18,346 nucleotides of DNA from AC-32 sp963717725 (GTDB lineage: Bacteria; Actinomycetota; Thermoleophilia; Gaiellales; Gaiellaceae), in the NCBI GenBank assembly GCA_963717725.1, contig CAVQWS010000021.1, forward strand, positions 1 through 18,346, given 5' to 3'. This document shows positions 1 through 7,873 of this stretch, piece by piece (position 1 is the stretch's first letter; each line of letters begins with the position of its first letter). The position numbers and the translations under genes were made by a program. The notes below the pieces were generated by a model. It did not search any database and was not told where the DNA came from. It worked only from the letters and a program-made list of their open reading frames with translations.

Positions 1-61
1 GCGCGAGCGTCCTCTCACCTGAGTCGCGCTCGTCCGGTGCTGCCGCGTCCAGCGGGCGCGC

Positions 62-472
62 GTGACGGCCTGCCAGGGGCCGGTGCAGGTTCCCCGCCCG
101 TCGGACCTGCGACGCGGCAGCCAGCGCGTCCTACGCGGCCGCGTGTCGTCGTCCGCCGCGCTCGGCATCCTGGCCGTCGTGAGCGACGTTCCGCACATCA
201 CGGTCACCTTCCCCAGCCTCGGCCACGTCTCGACCTCGTCGGCGACGATCGCGGTGTCGTCGTCGTTCAACGCGGGGGTGGCGCCGCCGGAGCAGGGACT
301 CCACGCTGAGGTACCGCTGAACGGGCCGCCCGCCCCCGCCGTGGTGCTGACGACGCCGCTTCAGTTCCAGCACGCGCCGCTCGACCTCGTGATCACGGCG
401 GCGGCGGCGCTGGGCGCGATCGTCGCCTGGCACATCCGCCGTTCGCGCCTGGACGAGTTCGTGCGGGCGTAG
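62..472 (+). CDS. Hypothetical protein with one C-terminal membrane segment (doubtful)
   Basis: I do not recognise this protein. The frame opens with GTG at 62 and could instead start at GTG 143; neither has a clear Shine-Dalgarno. It encodes up to 136 residues. Residues about 106-122 are hydrophobic (Leu/Val/Ile/Ala-rich) and are followed by a basic stretch (HIRRSR), as in a single membrane segment with a cytoplasmic tail. The middle is rich in Ser, Thr, Val and Pro. Third codon positions are mostly G or C, which favours coding, but in DNA this GC-rich a frame can stay open by chance. If it is not real, bases 1-622 contain no gene apart from a weak hairpin. It lies beyond the 3' end of the tRNA gene and faces away from it. 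Confidence 0.3.
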   Translation: MTACQGPVQVPRPSDLRRGSQRVLRGRVSSSAALGILAVVSDVPHITVTFPSLGHVSTSSATIAVSSSFNAGVAPPEQGLHAEVPLNGPPAPAVVLTTPLQFQHAPLDLVITAAAALGAIVAWHIRRSRLDEFVRA

Positions 473-588
473 CTGCTCCCTCGCACGCCCCGGCGCGGTG
501 TTGTCTGCGCGGGCGAGATCCGGGGGGAGCACCGGGGGTAGCACGTACTCGCAGACTCCGCGCCGATCGCACGGGTCGTGTCACGCAA

Positions 589-607
589 CCGTGCGGGTTC
601 GGCACGG
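589..607 (-). terminator. Possible terminator hairpin after tRNA-Arg
   Basis: A perfect 6-bp stem CCGTGC/GCACGG with a 7-nt loop lies 15 bp beyond the tRNA 3' end, in the direction of tRNA transcription. On the minus strand it is followed only by TTG, so there is no real U-tract. It could be a weak or Rho-assisted terminator, or chance in GC-rich DNA. Confidence 0.25.
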
Positions 608-622
608 CTCGGTGATCCTCAG

Positions 623-695
623 TGCGCCTGGCAGGAATCGAACCTGCGACCTCGCGCTCCGGAGGCGCGCGCTCTATCCCCTGAGCTACAGGCGC
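623..695 (-). tRNA. tRNA-Arg (anticodon CCG)
   Basis: Read on the minus strand, 73 nt fold into a full cloverleaf. The acceptor stem is GCGCCTG/CAGGCGC, the D arm GCTC...GAGC, and the anticodon stem CGCGC/GCGCG with loop CTCCGGA, giving anticodon CCG (reads CGG, arginine). The variable region is AGGTC and the T arm GCAGG-TTCGAAT-CCTGC, with discriminator A. CCA is not encoded, so the 3' end needs cutting and CCA addition, consistent with the RNase Z gene in this window. The first 10 nt of the tRNA overlap the end of the upstream MFS gene, whose TAG stop lies at tRNA positions 8-10. The two may share a transcript. Confidence 0.97.
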
Positions 696-1990
696 TCGGT
701 GGCCAAGTCTAGCGGCGGGGCGAGCGCCGTCTGGGCGACGGGCTCCGGCCTCGGAGTGCGGCGGACACGCTCGGGCAGTCGTTGCTCCAGCCGCAGGCAG
801 CCGACCGCTGCGAACACACAGACCCCGGCCGAGATCGGCCAGACCGCGAGCGGGTGCCAGCCGAGCAGCGGGCCGCCGACGGCGGGGCCGAGGATCGAGC
901 CGGCGCTCCAGGACATCGCGCCGAGCGCGAAGTAGCGCCCGCGCAGGCGTTCAGGCGCTAGGTCGGCGACGAGCGGCGCCTGGGTCGGTCCCTGCAGTGT
1001 CTCGCCGATCGCGAAGACCATCGTTGCGGTCATGAAGACGAGCGCGGCCGAGGTGCCGTTGAAGAAGCCGCCCCCGGCCAGCACGATCAGTGCGGCGCCC
1101 GCCCAGAGCACATTCATCAGCGCGAGCGCGGCCATGCGCCTGCGGCCCTCGAGCGCCTTCGAGACCGGCAGCTGGATCAGGACGATCAACAGCGTGTTCG
1201 CCAGCCAGATGAAGCCGATCCAGCGCTCGTCCACCCCGGCGTAGTTCTTGGCGAACGGCGGCAGCAGCGCGAAGACCTCGTAGCCGACCGCGACGAAGAG
1301 CACGTTCAGGCCGGTCAGCGCGAGGAAGTTGCGGTCGCGCAGGACGGCCCGGTAGCTGCCCGGGTCCTGTTGCTCCTCAGCCTCGGTCGCCGGCGGCTCG
1401 CGCACGAAGAGCAGCAGCACGGCCCCGAAGACGAGGAACGTGGCGGCGTCGAGCAGGAACATCCTCGTGAAGCTGCCCGGATCGGCCGTGGTCGCGATCA
1501 GGCCGCCGATCACGCCGCCGAGGCCCACGCCTAGGTTCATGCTCACGCGCTGGAGCGCGTAGGCGGAGTGCCGCTTGTCGGGCGGCGTCAGCCGTGAGAG
1601 CAGCGTCGACTGGCCAGGCCAGAAACAGGCCGTCCCAACCCCGTCCAGCGCGAAGAGCGCGTAGGCGTGCCAGGCCTCCCGGATCAACGGGAAGAGCGTG
1701 AACGCGACCAGCTGCACGAACAGGCCGAAGACGAGCGTGTTGCGGCCGCCGAACCGGTCGACCAGCGAGCCTGCGCCGAGCCCGGCCACGAGCGCCGCGG
1801 CTCCGCCGATCGCAAGCGCAATGCCGGCCTGCGCGAACGAGATCCCGCGCACGTTGTGCAGGTAGATGATCGCGAACGGGAAGACGACCCCGTTGCCGAG
1901 CGAGTTCACGACGCCGCCCGCCTGGACGAGCCAGACCGTCCCAGGCAGGTGCGGGTCGAGCCCGCGCAGGTACGTCGCCAGCGTCCGCAT
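686..1990 (-). CDS. MFS family transporter
   Basis: This 434-residue protein has the length and hydrophobic pattern of a 12-helix major facilitator superfamily carrier in the inner membrane. The loop after the second helix carries the MFS motif A-like sequence GSLVDRFGGRN (about residues 74-84). A charged central loop rich in Glu and Gln (about residues 197-210) separates the two six-helix halves. The C-terminal tail is Arg/Pro-rich and soluble. It resembles drug-efflux-type MFS proteins, but the substrate cannot be read from sequence. It starts at ATG 1988-1990 without a clear Shine-Dalgarno. Only 22 bp separate it from the divergent epimerase gene, so its promoter must overlap that gene or lie in this tiny gap. 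Its TAG stop lies within the tRNA-Arg gene. Confidence 0.9.
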   Translation of the reverse strand: MRTLATYLRGLDPHLPGTVWLVQAGGVVNSLGNGVVFPFAIIYLHNVRGISFAQAGIALAIGGAAALVAGLGAGSLVDRFGGRNTLVFGLFVQLVAFTLFPLIREAWHAYALFALDGVGTACFWPGQSTLLSRLTPPDKRHSAYALQRVSMNLGVGLGGVIGGLIATTADPGSFTRMFLLDAATFLVFGAVLLLFVREPPATEAEEQQDPGSYRAVLRDRNFLALTGLNVLFVAVGYEVFALLPPFAKNYAGVDERWIGFIWLANTLLIVLIQLPVSKALEGRRRMAALALMNVLWAGAALIVLAGGGFFNGTSAALVFMTATMVFAIGETLQGPTQAPLVADLAPERLRGRYFALGAMSWSAGSILGPAVGGPLLGWHPLAVWPISAGVCVFAAVGCLRLEQRLPERVRRTPRPEPVAQTALAPPLDLATERL

Positions 1991-2012
1991 CCGTGGTTCT
2001 AAGGTATCGGCG

Positions 2013-3038
2013 GTGGAGCTCGAGGCCCGAATCGCGACCGTGCGGATGGCGGAGACGTTCGTGATCTCGCGCGGGGCCTCCGACGCGGCCGAAGTCGTGG
2101 ACGTCGAGCTGCGCCACGGGGGCGTGAGCGGCTTCGGCGAGGCGGCGCCGATCGAGCGCTACGACGAGTCGCCGGCTTCGGCGCTCGCATTCCTCGAGGA
2201 CGCCGGCGAGCTGGTCGGTGACGATCCGTTCGCGTTCGAGGAGATCGAGGCGCGGCTGCGTGAGCGCCCCGGCGAGCAGGCGGCCAAGGCGGCGATCGAC
2301 GCGGCGCTGCACGACCTGTGCGGCAAGCTCGTCGGCCTGCCGGCCTGGCGGCTACTCGGGCTGCGTCGGGAAGGCCCGCCGACCTCGTGGACGATCTGGC
2401 TCGGCGACCCCGACGACATGGCCCGCCGCGCGGAGAGGGTGCAGGGCCGGTTCAAGCGTCTGAAGCTGAAGCTCGGCGCGGGCGACGGGCTCGACGTCGA
2501 CCGCGTCCGCGCCGTGCGCGGTGTCACCGACGTCCCGCTGCAGGTCGACGTGAACGAGGCGTGGTCGCTCGAGCAGTCGCTCGAGGCGCTGCCCCAGCTC
2601 GCGGAGCTCGGCGTCCAGTACTGCGAGCAGCCGCTCCCCGCCGGCGACCCGGACGGCCCTGAGCTGAAGCGCCGCTCGCCGCTCCCGATCTACGTCGACG
2701 AGGACTGCCACACGCTCGACGACGTCGCCTTCTGCGCCGAGCGCGCGCACGGGCTGACGGTCAAGCTCGCCAAGTCGGGTGGGATCCGCGAGGCGGTGCG
2801 GATGGCCCACGCCGGCCGGGCGCTCGGGCTCGGCCTGATGCTCGGCTGCATGAACGAGTCGGGCCTCGCCGTCGCCGCGGGCGCCGCCTGCGCGAGCCTG
2901 TTCGACCACGTCGACCTCGACGGGAACCTGCTGCTGGTCGAGGACCCGTGGCCGGGCGTCGAGCTCGTCGACGGCGTCCAGCTCCCCTCGAACGAGCCCG
3001 GGCTCGGTGTCCGAGAAGCGGTACCTGATCCTCGCTGA
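2013..3038 (+). CDS. dgcA: Enolase-superfamily epimerase: N-acetyl-D-Glu racemase DgcA or L-Ala-D/L-Glu epimerase
   Basis: This 341-residue protein has the mandelate racemase/muconate-lactonizing fold. The catalytic Lys pair KLK is at 151-153. Metal ligands are D179 (in DVNEAW), E205 (YCEQP) and D229 (VDEDC), and the opposite-face Lys lies in VKLAKSGG (251/254). The N-terminal ETFVISRG and C-terminal LDGNLLLVEDP stretches are typical of dipeptide epimerases. Two jobs fit: epimerising L-Ala-D-Glu from murein, or racemising N-acetyl-D-glutamate as DgcA. The overlapping DUF1611 (DgcN-like) gene favours the second; this is inference from context. I chose GTG 2013 because AAGG lies 8 nt upstream and the N-terminal strand is then complete; the open frame further upstream is antisense to the MFS gene. 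It overlaps the next gene by 32 bp. Confidence 0.88.
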   Translation: MELEARIATVRMAETFVISRGASDAAEVVDVELRHGGVSGFGEAAPIERYDESPASALAFLEDAGELVGDDPFAFEEIEARLRERPGEQAAKAAIDAALHDLCGKLVGLPAWRLLGLRREGPPTSWTIWLGDPDDMARRAERVQGRFKRLKLKLGAGDGLDVDRVRAVRGVTDVPLQVDVNEAWSLEQSLEALPQLAELGVQYCEQPLPAGDPDGPELKRRSPLPIYVDEDCHTLDDVAFCAERAHGLTVKLAKSGGIREAVRMAHAGRALGLGLMLGCMNESGLAVAAGAACASLFDHVDLDGNLLLVEDPWPGVELVDGVQLPSNEPGLGVREAVPDPR

Positions 3039-4026
3039 GGGCCGCTCTGGCGACCCGCACTACGGCAAGACGGCGCGCGGAATCCTCCGCTACGCGCCCG
3101 ACCCGACCGTCGCGATCCTCGACTCAACGCGCGCGGGCGAGAGCTACGAGGGCGTGCCGGTCGTCGCCACCGTCGAGGAGGGCCTGCAGCACGGTCCGAC
3201 GACCGCCGTCGTCGGCGTCGCCACCCAGGGCGGCCGCTTCCCGCCCGCCTGGCGCGAGCTGCTGAAGCAGTCGATCGCGGCCGGGCTCGACCTCGAGAGC
3301 GGGCTGCACGAGTTCGTCGGCGAGGACGAGGAGCTGGTCGCGCTCGCGCGCGAACACGGCGTCGAGCTGCGCGACCTGCGCAAGCCGCCGCCCGACCTGA
3401 ACGTCCCGACCGGCGAGAACCTGCAGATCCCGGCGCGGATCGCGCTGACTGTCGGCTCCGACTGTGCGATCGGGAAGAAGACGGTCGCGCTCGAGCTCGA
3501 CCTCGAGGCGCGCCGCCGCGGCCTGCCGAGCGTCTTCGTCCCGACCGGCCAGACGGGGATCGCGATCGCAGGCTGGGGGATCGCGGTGGACGCGGTCGTC
3601 TCGGACTTCCTCGCAGGCGCGGCCGAGCGGCTGGTGGTGGAGGGCCACCGGCGCGGCGGCGAGCTGCTGTTCGTCGAGGGCCAGGGCTCGCTGGCGCACC
3701 CCGCGTACTCGGGCGTCACGCTGGGGCTGATCCACGGCTCGGCACCGCACGTCTTCGTGCTCTGCCACAAGGCCGGCGCGACCGAGGTCGAGGGCTATCC
3801 GGGCTACCCGCTGCCGAGCCTGCCCGAGCTCGTCGAGCTGCACGAGCGGATCGCGCTGCCGCTGCGGCCGGCGCGGGTCGCCTGCCTCGCACTGAACACG
3901 GCCGAGCTGGACGAGCCCGCCGCGCGGGCCGCGATCGAGCAGGCTGCGGACGAAACCGGGCTCCCGGCAGATGACCCAGTTAGGTTCGGCGCCGGCCCGC
4001 TGCTAGAGGCAGTCTTGAAGGACTAA
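3007..4026 (+). CDS. dgcN: DUF1611 protein, probable D-glutamate N-acetyltransferase DgcN
   Basis: This 339-residue protein carries the hallmarks of the DUF1611 family. They are a P-loop-like GSDCAIGKKT at about 150-159, VPTGQTGIAIAGWGIAVD at 179-196, VEGQGSLAHP at 223-232 and a downstream VLCHKAG. The N-terminal 130 residues form the usual Rossmann-like domain. In characterised D-glutamate catabolism a DUF1611 enzyme (DgcN) acetylates D-glutamate and the enolase-superfamily DgcA racemises the product. The same gene pair appears here with a 32-bp overlap, implying translational coupling. Start GTG 3007 gives the expected N-terminus. The family also contains proteins of unproven activity, so the reaction is assigned from homology and pairing. 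No regulator or deacetylase gene is next to it. Confidence 0.85.
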   Translation: MSEKRYLILAEGRSGDPHYGKTARGILRYAPDPTVAILDSTRAGESYEGVPVVATVEEGLQHGPTTAVVGVATQGGRFPPAWRELLKQSIAAGLDLESGLHEFVGEDEELVALAREHGVELRDLRKPPPDLNVPTGENLQIPARIALTVGSDCAIGKKTVALELDLEARRRGLPSVFVPTGQTGIAIAGWGIAVDAVVSDFLAGAAERLVVEGHRRGGELLFVEGQGSLAHPAYSGVTLGLIHGSAPHVFVLCHKAGATEVEGYPGYPLPSLPELVELHERIALPLRPARVACLALNTAELDEPAARAAIEQAADETGLPADDPVRFGAGPLLEAVLKD

Positions 4027-4079
4027 GGAGCCTCTAGGCTCATGCCGAAGAAGATGGCAACCTAGAAAGCCGCCGATCG

Positions 4080-4085
4080 AGGAGG
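4080..4085 (+). promoter_or_regulatory. Shine-Dalgarno of the glycosidase-like gene
   Basis: AGGAGG lies 8 nt before GTG 4094. This decides the GTG start and gives a canonical signal peptide. It is one of the strongest Shine-Dalgarno sequences in the window; most neighbours rely on overlap or appear leaderless. Confidence 0.8.
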
Positions 4086-4093
4086 ACCACCGA

Positions 4094-5623
4094 GTGACGA
4101 GGACCAGGGGACTACTGCTGTGCGCGTGCGCAGTGCTGGCGTGCGCAGCCGCAGGAACCGCGCGAGCCGGGCTGGACGTGGGCGTGACCGAGGACGCTGG
4201 CAAGACCGGCGACGGCGGCGCCTCCTTCTTCGCCACGCTCAACGACGTCGGCCTGAAGGTGAACCGCGTCTCGATCAACTGGGACGCCGCCAACCCGACC
4301 GCGATCGGCGGGCAGGACGAGATCGCCTCCTGGATTCCGCAGGCCCAGGCCGCGGGGACGCGGATCATCTTCGCGGTCTCGCCGCTGAAGGCGACAGACC
4401 TGACTGCAACGCCCGACGCGAAGACGAAGTTCGCCGCCTTCGTGACCCTTCTCGCGACGACCTTTCCAATGGTGAAGGACTACGTGATCGGCAATGAGCC
4501 GAACCAGCCCCGCTTCTGGGCGCCGCAGTACTCGCCGACAGGCAAACCGCTCGCCGCCGCGCAGTACCTGCCGGTGCTCGCAGCTTCGTACGACGCGCTA
4601 AAGGCGGTCGACCCGACCATCAACGTGATCGGCATCGGCCTCTCGCCGCGCGGCAACGACCAGGCGCTCGGGACGAGCACCCGCTCGCGCTCGCCGGTCC
4701 GCTTCCTGCACGACCTCGGCGTCGCCTACCGGGCGAGCCACCGCGCGAAGCCCCTGATGGACGAGCTCGCCTTCCACCCGTATCCGCAGCCCCAGCAGGG
4801 GCCGCCGAGCGTTCGCTACGCCTGGCCGACGGCGGGCCTCGCGAACCTCGACCGGATCAAGCAGGCGGTCTGGGACGCGTTCAACGGCACGGCGCAGCCG
4901 ACCTTCCCCGAGTCCGGCAAGTCGCTGTTCAAGCCGCTCAAGTTCGACCTCGACGAGGTGGGTTGGCAGGTCGCGCCGCTGCCCGCGCTGGCATCGCTCT
5001 ACATCGGCGTCGAGACGCCTGGCACGAAGCTGATCAGCGAGGACGAACAAGCGGCCTACTACCGCGACACGGTCACGCTAGCCGAGTGCGACCCCGGCGT
5101 GCGGATGCTGAGCTTCTTCCACCTCAGCGACGAGACCGATCTCGACCGCTGGCAGAGCGGGCTCGAGCGCGCCGACGGCTCGCACCGGCCTTCCTACGAC
5201 GCCGTCAAGCAGCTGCTCACCCAGAGCCACGGCAACTGCCAGACGACGCCCGTCAAGTGGCGCCACCTGACCAGCGTCGTGCTTCCGGCGGTGGCATGGG
5301 GGAGCCTCAAGCCGCAGCCGCTGAAGCGCACCCGCTGGAGCTTCACCGCCGGCGCGGGCGAGGAGGCGGACTTCCGAGCCGGGCTGTTCAAGGCCGGCCC
5401 CAAGCAGGCCTTGCTCGGCAAGCGTCTCGCCGCGGGCAAGCCGAAACCCGTGCTCTCGGCGCGCGGCGTGATCAAGGCGAGCATGCGGCTCGTGTCCTTT
5501 CCGAAGCGCCGGCTGAAGCCCGGCCTCTACGTCTATGCGATCCGGATGAGCGCGACCATGAACCCCAAGCGCGCGAGCGTCCTCGTCAGCCGGCCCTTCC
5601 GCGTCGGGACCAAGAAGAAGTGA
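4094..5623 (+). CDS. Secreted glycoside hydrolase-like (clan A TIM-barrel) protein
   Basis: This 509-residue protein has a signal peptide: basic MTRTR, a hydrophobic core, and an Ala-x-Ala-type site near residue 25 (TARA/GLDV). The body looks like a (beta/alpha)8 barrel of the GH5/GH39-like clan. YVIGNEPNQPRFW (about 130-142) has the Asn-Glu-Pro signature holding the acid/base Glu (E135). FHPYP is at 227-231, and LDEVGW (286-291) offers a nucleophile Glu (E288). SFFHLSDE follows at 340-347. Residues about 385-509 form a separate basic, probably beta-rich domain ending in a Lys-rich tail. I cannot assign a GH family or substrate. Similar orphan secreted barrel proteins are known from soil actinobacteria. 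The next gene starts within its stop codon (GTGA). Confidence 0.75.
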   Translation: MTRTRGLLLCACAVLACAAAGTARAGLDVGVTEDAGKTGDGGASFFATLNDVGLKVNRVSINWDAANPTAIGGQDEIASWIPQAQAAGTRIIFAVSPLKATDLTATPDAKTKFAAFVTLLATTFPMVKDYVIGNEPNQPRFWAPQYSPTGKPLAAAQYLPVLAASYDALKAVDPTINVIGIGLSPRGNDQALGTSTRSRSPVRFLHDLGVAYRASHRAKPLMDELAFHPYPQPQQGPPSVRYAWPTAGLANLDRIKQAVWDAFNGTAQPTFPESGKSLFKPLKFDLDEVGWQVAPLPALASLYIGVETPGTKLISEDEQAAYYRDTVTLAECDPGVRMLSFFHLSDETDLDRWQSGLERADGSHRPSYDAVKQLLTQSHGNCQTTPVKWRHLTSVVLPAVAWGSLKPQPLKRTRWSFTAGAGEEADFRAGLFKAGPKQALLGKRLAAGKPKPVLSARGVIKASMRLVSFPKRRLKPGLYVYAIRMSATMNPKRASVLVSRPFRVGTKKK

Positions 5624-6747
5624 GCGATCCACGCGTCGCCCGCCTAGGCGAGCTCGTCGTCAACTACTCGCTCCGCCTCCAGCCGGGCAAGGTGTTGCGC
5701 GTCGACGCGCCGCCGGTGGCGGCGCCGCTCGCGATCGAGATCTACCGCGCCGCCCTCGCGGCAGGGGCGCACCCGTACGTCGACCTCCAGCTCGAGCGCC
5801 TGCCGGAGCTGCTGCTCGCCGAGGCCAACGACAAGCAGCTGGAGTACGTCTCGCCGATCGCGAAGGCCGAGCTCGAGCTCGTCGACGCGCTCGTGACGAT
5901 CTGGTCGGAGTCGAACACCCGCGCGCTGACTCACGCCGACCCGGAGCGCCACCAGCGCCTGATCGCCGCCTCGCAACAGCTCGCCAAGCGGCGCTGGCAA
6001 CGGATGTCCGCCGGCGAGCTCGGCTGGCTCGGCGTCCTCTTCCCGACCGAGGCGCACGCGCAGGACGCGCAGATGTCGCTCGACGAGTACGAGCGCTTCG
6101 TCTTCCGCGCCTGCCACGTCGAAGAGCCGGGCGACCCGGTCGCGCACTGGGAAGGCGTCCGCGCGGAGCTGCGCGCCCGCGCCGACGCGCTGGCCGAGGT
6201 TCGCGAGCTCCGCATCGTCGGGCCCGGCACCGACCTCAAGGTCGGCGTCGAAGGCCGGCGCTGGCAGCCCGCGGACGGCCGCTACAACATGCCCGACGGC
6301 GAGGTCTACACGAGTCCGCTCGAGACGGTCACCGAGGGCGAGATCAGCTTCAGCTACCCGGCGCTCTTCCACGGGCGCGAGGTGTCGGGCATCCGCCTGC
6401 GCTTCGAGGATGGCGCGGTCGTGGAGGCAGAAGCCGCGCGCGGAGGCGAGCACCTCGATGCGATGCTCGGGATGGACGAGGGCGCGCGGCGCCTTGGCGA
6501 GGTGGCCTTCGGGCTCAACTACGAGATCGACCGCTTCACGCAGAACACGCTCTTCGACGAGAAGATCGGCGGCACGATGCACGTCGCACTCGGTTCGTCC
6601 TTCACCGACCTGGGCGGCCGGAACGAGTCGGCGCTGCACTGGGACCTCGTCTGCGACCTGCGCGAGGACGGCGAGGTCTATGCCGACGGCGAGCTCGTGT
6701 GGCAGGCCGGCCGCTTCCTGGAGACGGCCGCTCCCGCACGTGTCTGA
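5620..6747 (+). CDS. M29 family metallo-aminopeptidase, copy 1
   Basis: This 375-residue protein belongs to peptidase family M29 (AmpS/AmpT/PepS type): cytosolic enzymes with two metal ions that remove N-terminal residues from peptides. Visible ligands are E228 in NMPDGEVYTSP, E294 in LGEVAFG, H321 in EKIGGTMHVALG, and H340/D342 in ALHWD. Family members have a Tyr seven residues after the His of GTMH; here that position is Phe (F328), while the next gene keeps Tyr. This may lower or change activity. GTG 5620 overlaps the previous TGA as GTGA, so translation is coupled. The end overlaps copy 2 by 8 bp. The neighbouring epimerase suggests work on short peptides, possibly wall-derived (inference). 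Confidence 0.93.
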   Translation: MSDPRVARLGELVVNYSLRLQPGKVLRVDAPPVAAPLAIEIYRAALAAGAHPYVDLQLERLPELLLAEANDKQLEYVSPIAKAELELVDALVTIWSESNTRALTHADPERHQRLIAASQQLAKRRWQRMSAGELGWLGVLFPTEAHAQDAQMSLDEYERFVFRACHVEEPGDPVAHWEGVRAELRARADALAEVRELRIVGPGTDLKVGVEGRRWQPADGRYNMPDGEVYTSPLETVTEGEISFSYPALFHGREVSGIRLRFEDGAVVEAEAARGGEHLDAMLGMDEGARRLGEVAFGLNYEIDRFTQNTLFDEKIGGTMHVALGSSFTDLGGRNESALHWDLVCDLREDGEVYADGELVWQAGRFLETAAPARV

Positions 6748-7846
6748 CCGGCTGCGCCGCCTCGCCGACGTGCTCGTCGGCTACTCCGGCGGCGTGCGGC
6801 CGGGTGACCTGACCGTGATCCAGGGGACGATGAACGTTGAGCCGTTGCTCGAGGAGCTCTACGGCGCCGTGCTGCGGGCCGGCGGGCACCCGGCGATGCG
6901 TTGCGCGCCCGAGGTGGAGGGGCTGCTGCTGGGCGAGGGCAGCGACGAGCAGATCGAGTGGCTGAACCCGGCCGAGAGCGAGGACATCGAGCAGGCCGAC
7001 GTCTGGATCGTGATCGACTCGCCGAGCAACACCAAGGCTCTGACCTCGGTCGACCCCGAGCGCCAGGCTCGCGTGCAGCGCGCGCGGATCGGCTGGCGGG
7101 AGCGCTACCTCGAGCGCGCCCTAAACGGCGAGCTGCGCTGGGTGCTGACAGCCTATCCCACGAACGGGGCGGCTCAGGACGCCGAGATGTCGTTCGCCGA
7201 GTACGAGAACTTCATCTTCGATGCCGCGCTGCTCGACGACGGCGATCCGGTTGCCCGCTGGCGCGCCTTCGCGGACGAGCTGCAGCGCGTGGTCGAGTTC
7301 CTGAGCACGAAGGAGGAACTGCGCTTCGTCGCCGAGGGCACCGACCTGACCTTTGTCGTCGGCGGAGACCGCACCTGGGTCGCGGCCGATGGGCACGAGA
7401 ACTTCCCGGACGGGGAGGTCTTCACGGCTCCGCTCGACGAGAGCGCCGAGGGCGAGATCACGTTCACGTTCCCCGCGGTCTTCCGTGGCCGGCAGGTGGA
7501 CGACGTGCGCCTGCGCTTCCAGGCGGGCGAGGTGGTTGAGGCGACGGCTTCGAGCGGCGAGGACTTCCTGCAGGAGATGGTCGCGCTCGACGAGGGCGCG
7601 CGGCGGGTGGGGGAGCTCGCCTTCGGCCTGAACGAGGCGGTCCGCGTGTTCACCCGCAACATCCTCTTCGACGAGAAGATCGGCGGGACGATGCACCTCG
7701 CGCTCGGCTCGGCCTATCCCGAGTGCGGCGGCACGAACCGCTCCGCGCTGCATTGGGACATGATCTGCGACCTCCGCTCGGGCGGCGAGGTCTACGCGGA
7801 CGGCGAGCTCGTCTACCGCGACGGCCGGTTTCTGACCGCGACTTGA
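6740..7846 (+). CDS. M29 family metallo-aminopeptidase, copy 2
   Basis: This 368-residue paralogue of the preceding gene has all M29 landmarks. They are E226 in FPDGEVFTAP, E292 in VGELAFG, H319 in EKIGGTMHLALG, Y326 in GSAYPE, and H338/D340 in ALHWD. The C-terminal catalytic halves of the two copies align without obvious gaps. The N-terminal halves, which shape the dimer and active-site access, differ much more, suggesting an old tandem duplication with divergent specificity. Start GTG 6740 overlaps the end of copy 1 by 8 bp. The TGA stop at 7844-7846 overlaps the -35 element of the next gene's promoter. Substrate preference cannot be read from sequence. Confidence 0.93.
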   Translation: MSDRLRRLADVLVGYSGGVRPGDLTVIQGTMNVEPLLEELYGAVLRAGGHPAMRCAPEVEGLLLGEGSDEQIEWLNPAESEDIEQADVWIVIDSPSNTKALTSVDPERQARVQRARIGWRERYLERALNGELRWVLTAYPTNGAAQDAEMSFAEYENFIFDAALLDDGDPVARWRAFADELQRVVEFLSTKEELRFVAEGTDLTFVVGGDRTWVAADGHENFPDGEVFTAPLDESAEGEITFTFPAVFRGRQVDDVRLRFQAGEVVEATASSGEDFLQEMVALDEGARRVGELAFGLNEAVRVFTRNILFDEKIGGTMHLALGSAYPECGGTNRSALHWDMICDLRSGGEVYADGELVYRDGRFLTAT

Positions 7847-7871
7847 CACGAACAGATGTTCGCTCTACCAT
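7843..7871 (+). promoter_or_regulatory. Consensus sigma70-type promoter of the LysM gene
   Basis: A perfect -35 TTGACA (7843-7848) is followed by a 17-bp spacer and a -10 TACCAT (7866-7871). Transcription should start about 7-10 nt later, at 7878-7881, right at or just before ATG 7881, so the mRNA is probably leaderless. The -35 overlaps the stop codon of the upstream aminopeptidase gene. It is the best promoter in the window. Confidence 0.8.
7849..7862. promoter_or_regulatory. LexA (SOS) box 1
   Basis: CGAACAGATGTTCG matches the Gram-positive LexA consensus CGAACRNRYGTTYG at every defined position. It fills the spacer between the -35 and -10 elements, so bound LexA would block RNA polymerase. 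Confidence 0.88.
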
Positions 7872-7873
7872 GG

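Noticed and set aside
623..695. tRNA-Arg as an integration site with an island in 1-622
   Set aside because: No integrase, no direct repeat of the tRNA 3' end and no mobile genes are visible in the window.
4028..4041. Small hairpin GAGCC-TCTA-GGCTC after dgcN as a terminator
   Set aside because: The 5-bp stem has no U-tract and the next gene continues on the same strand; likely chance.
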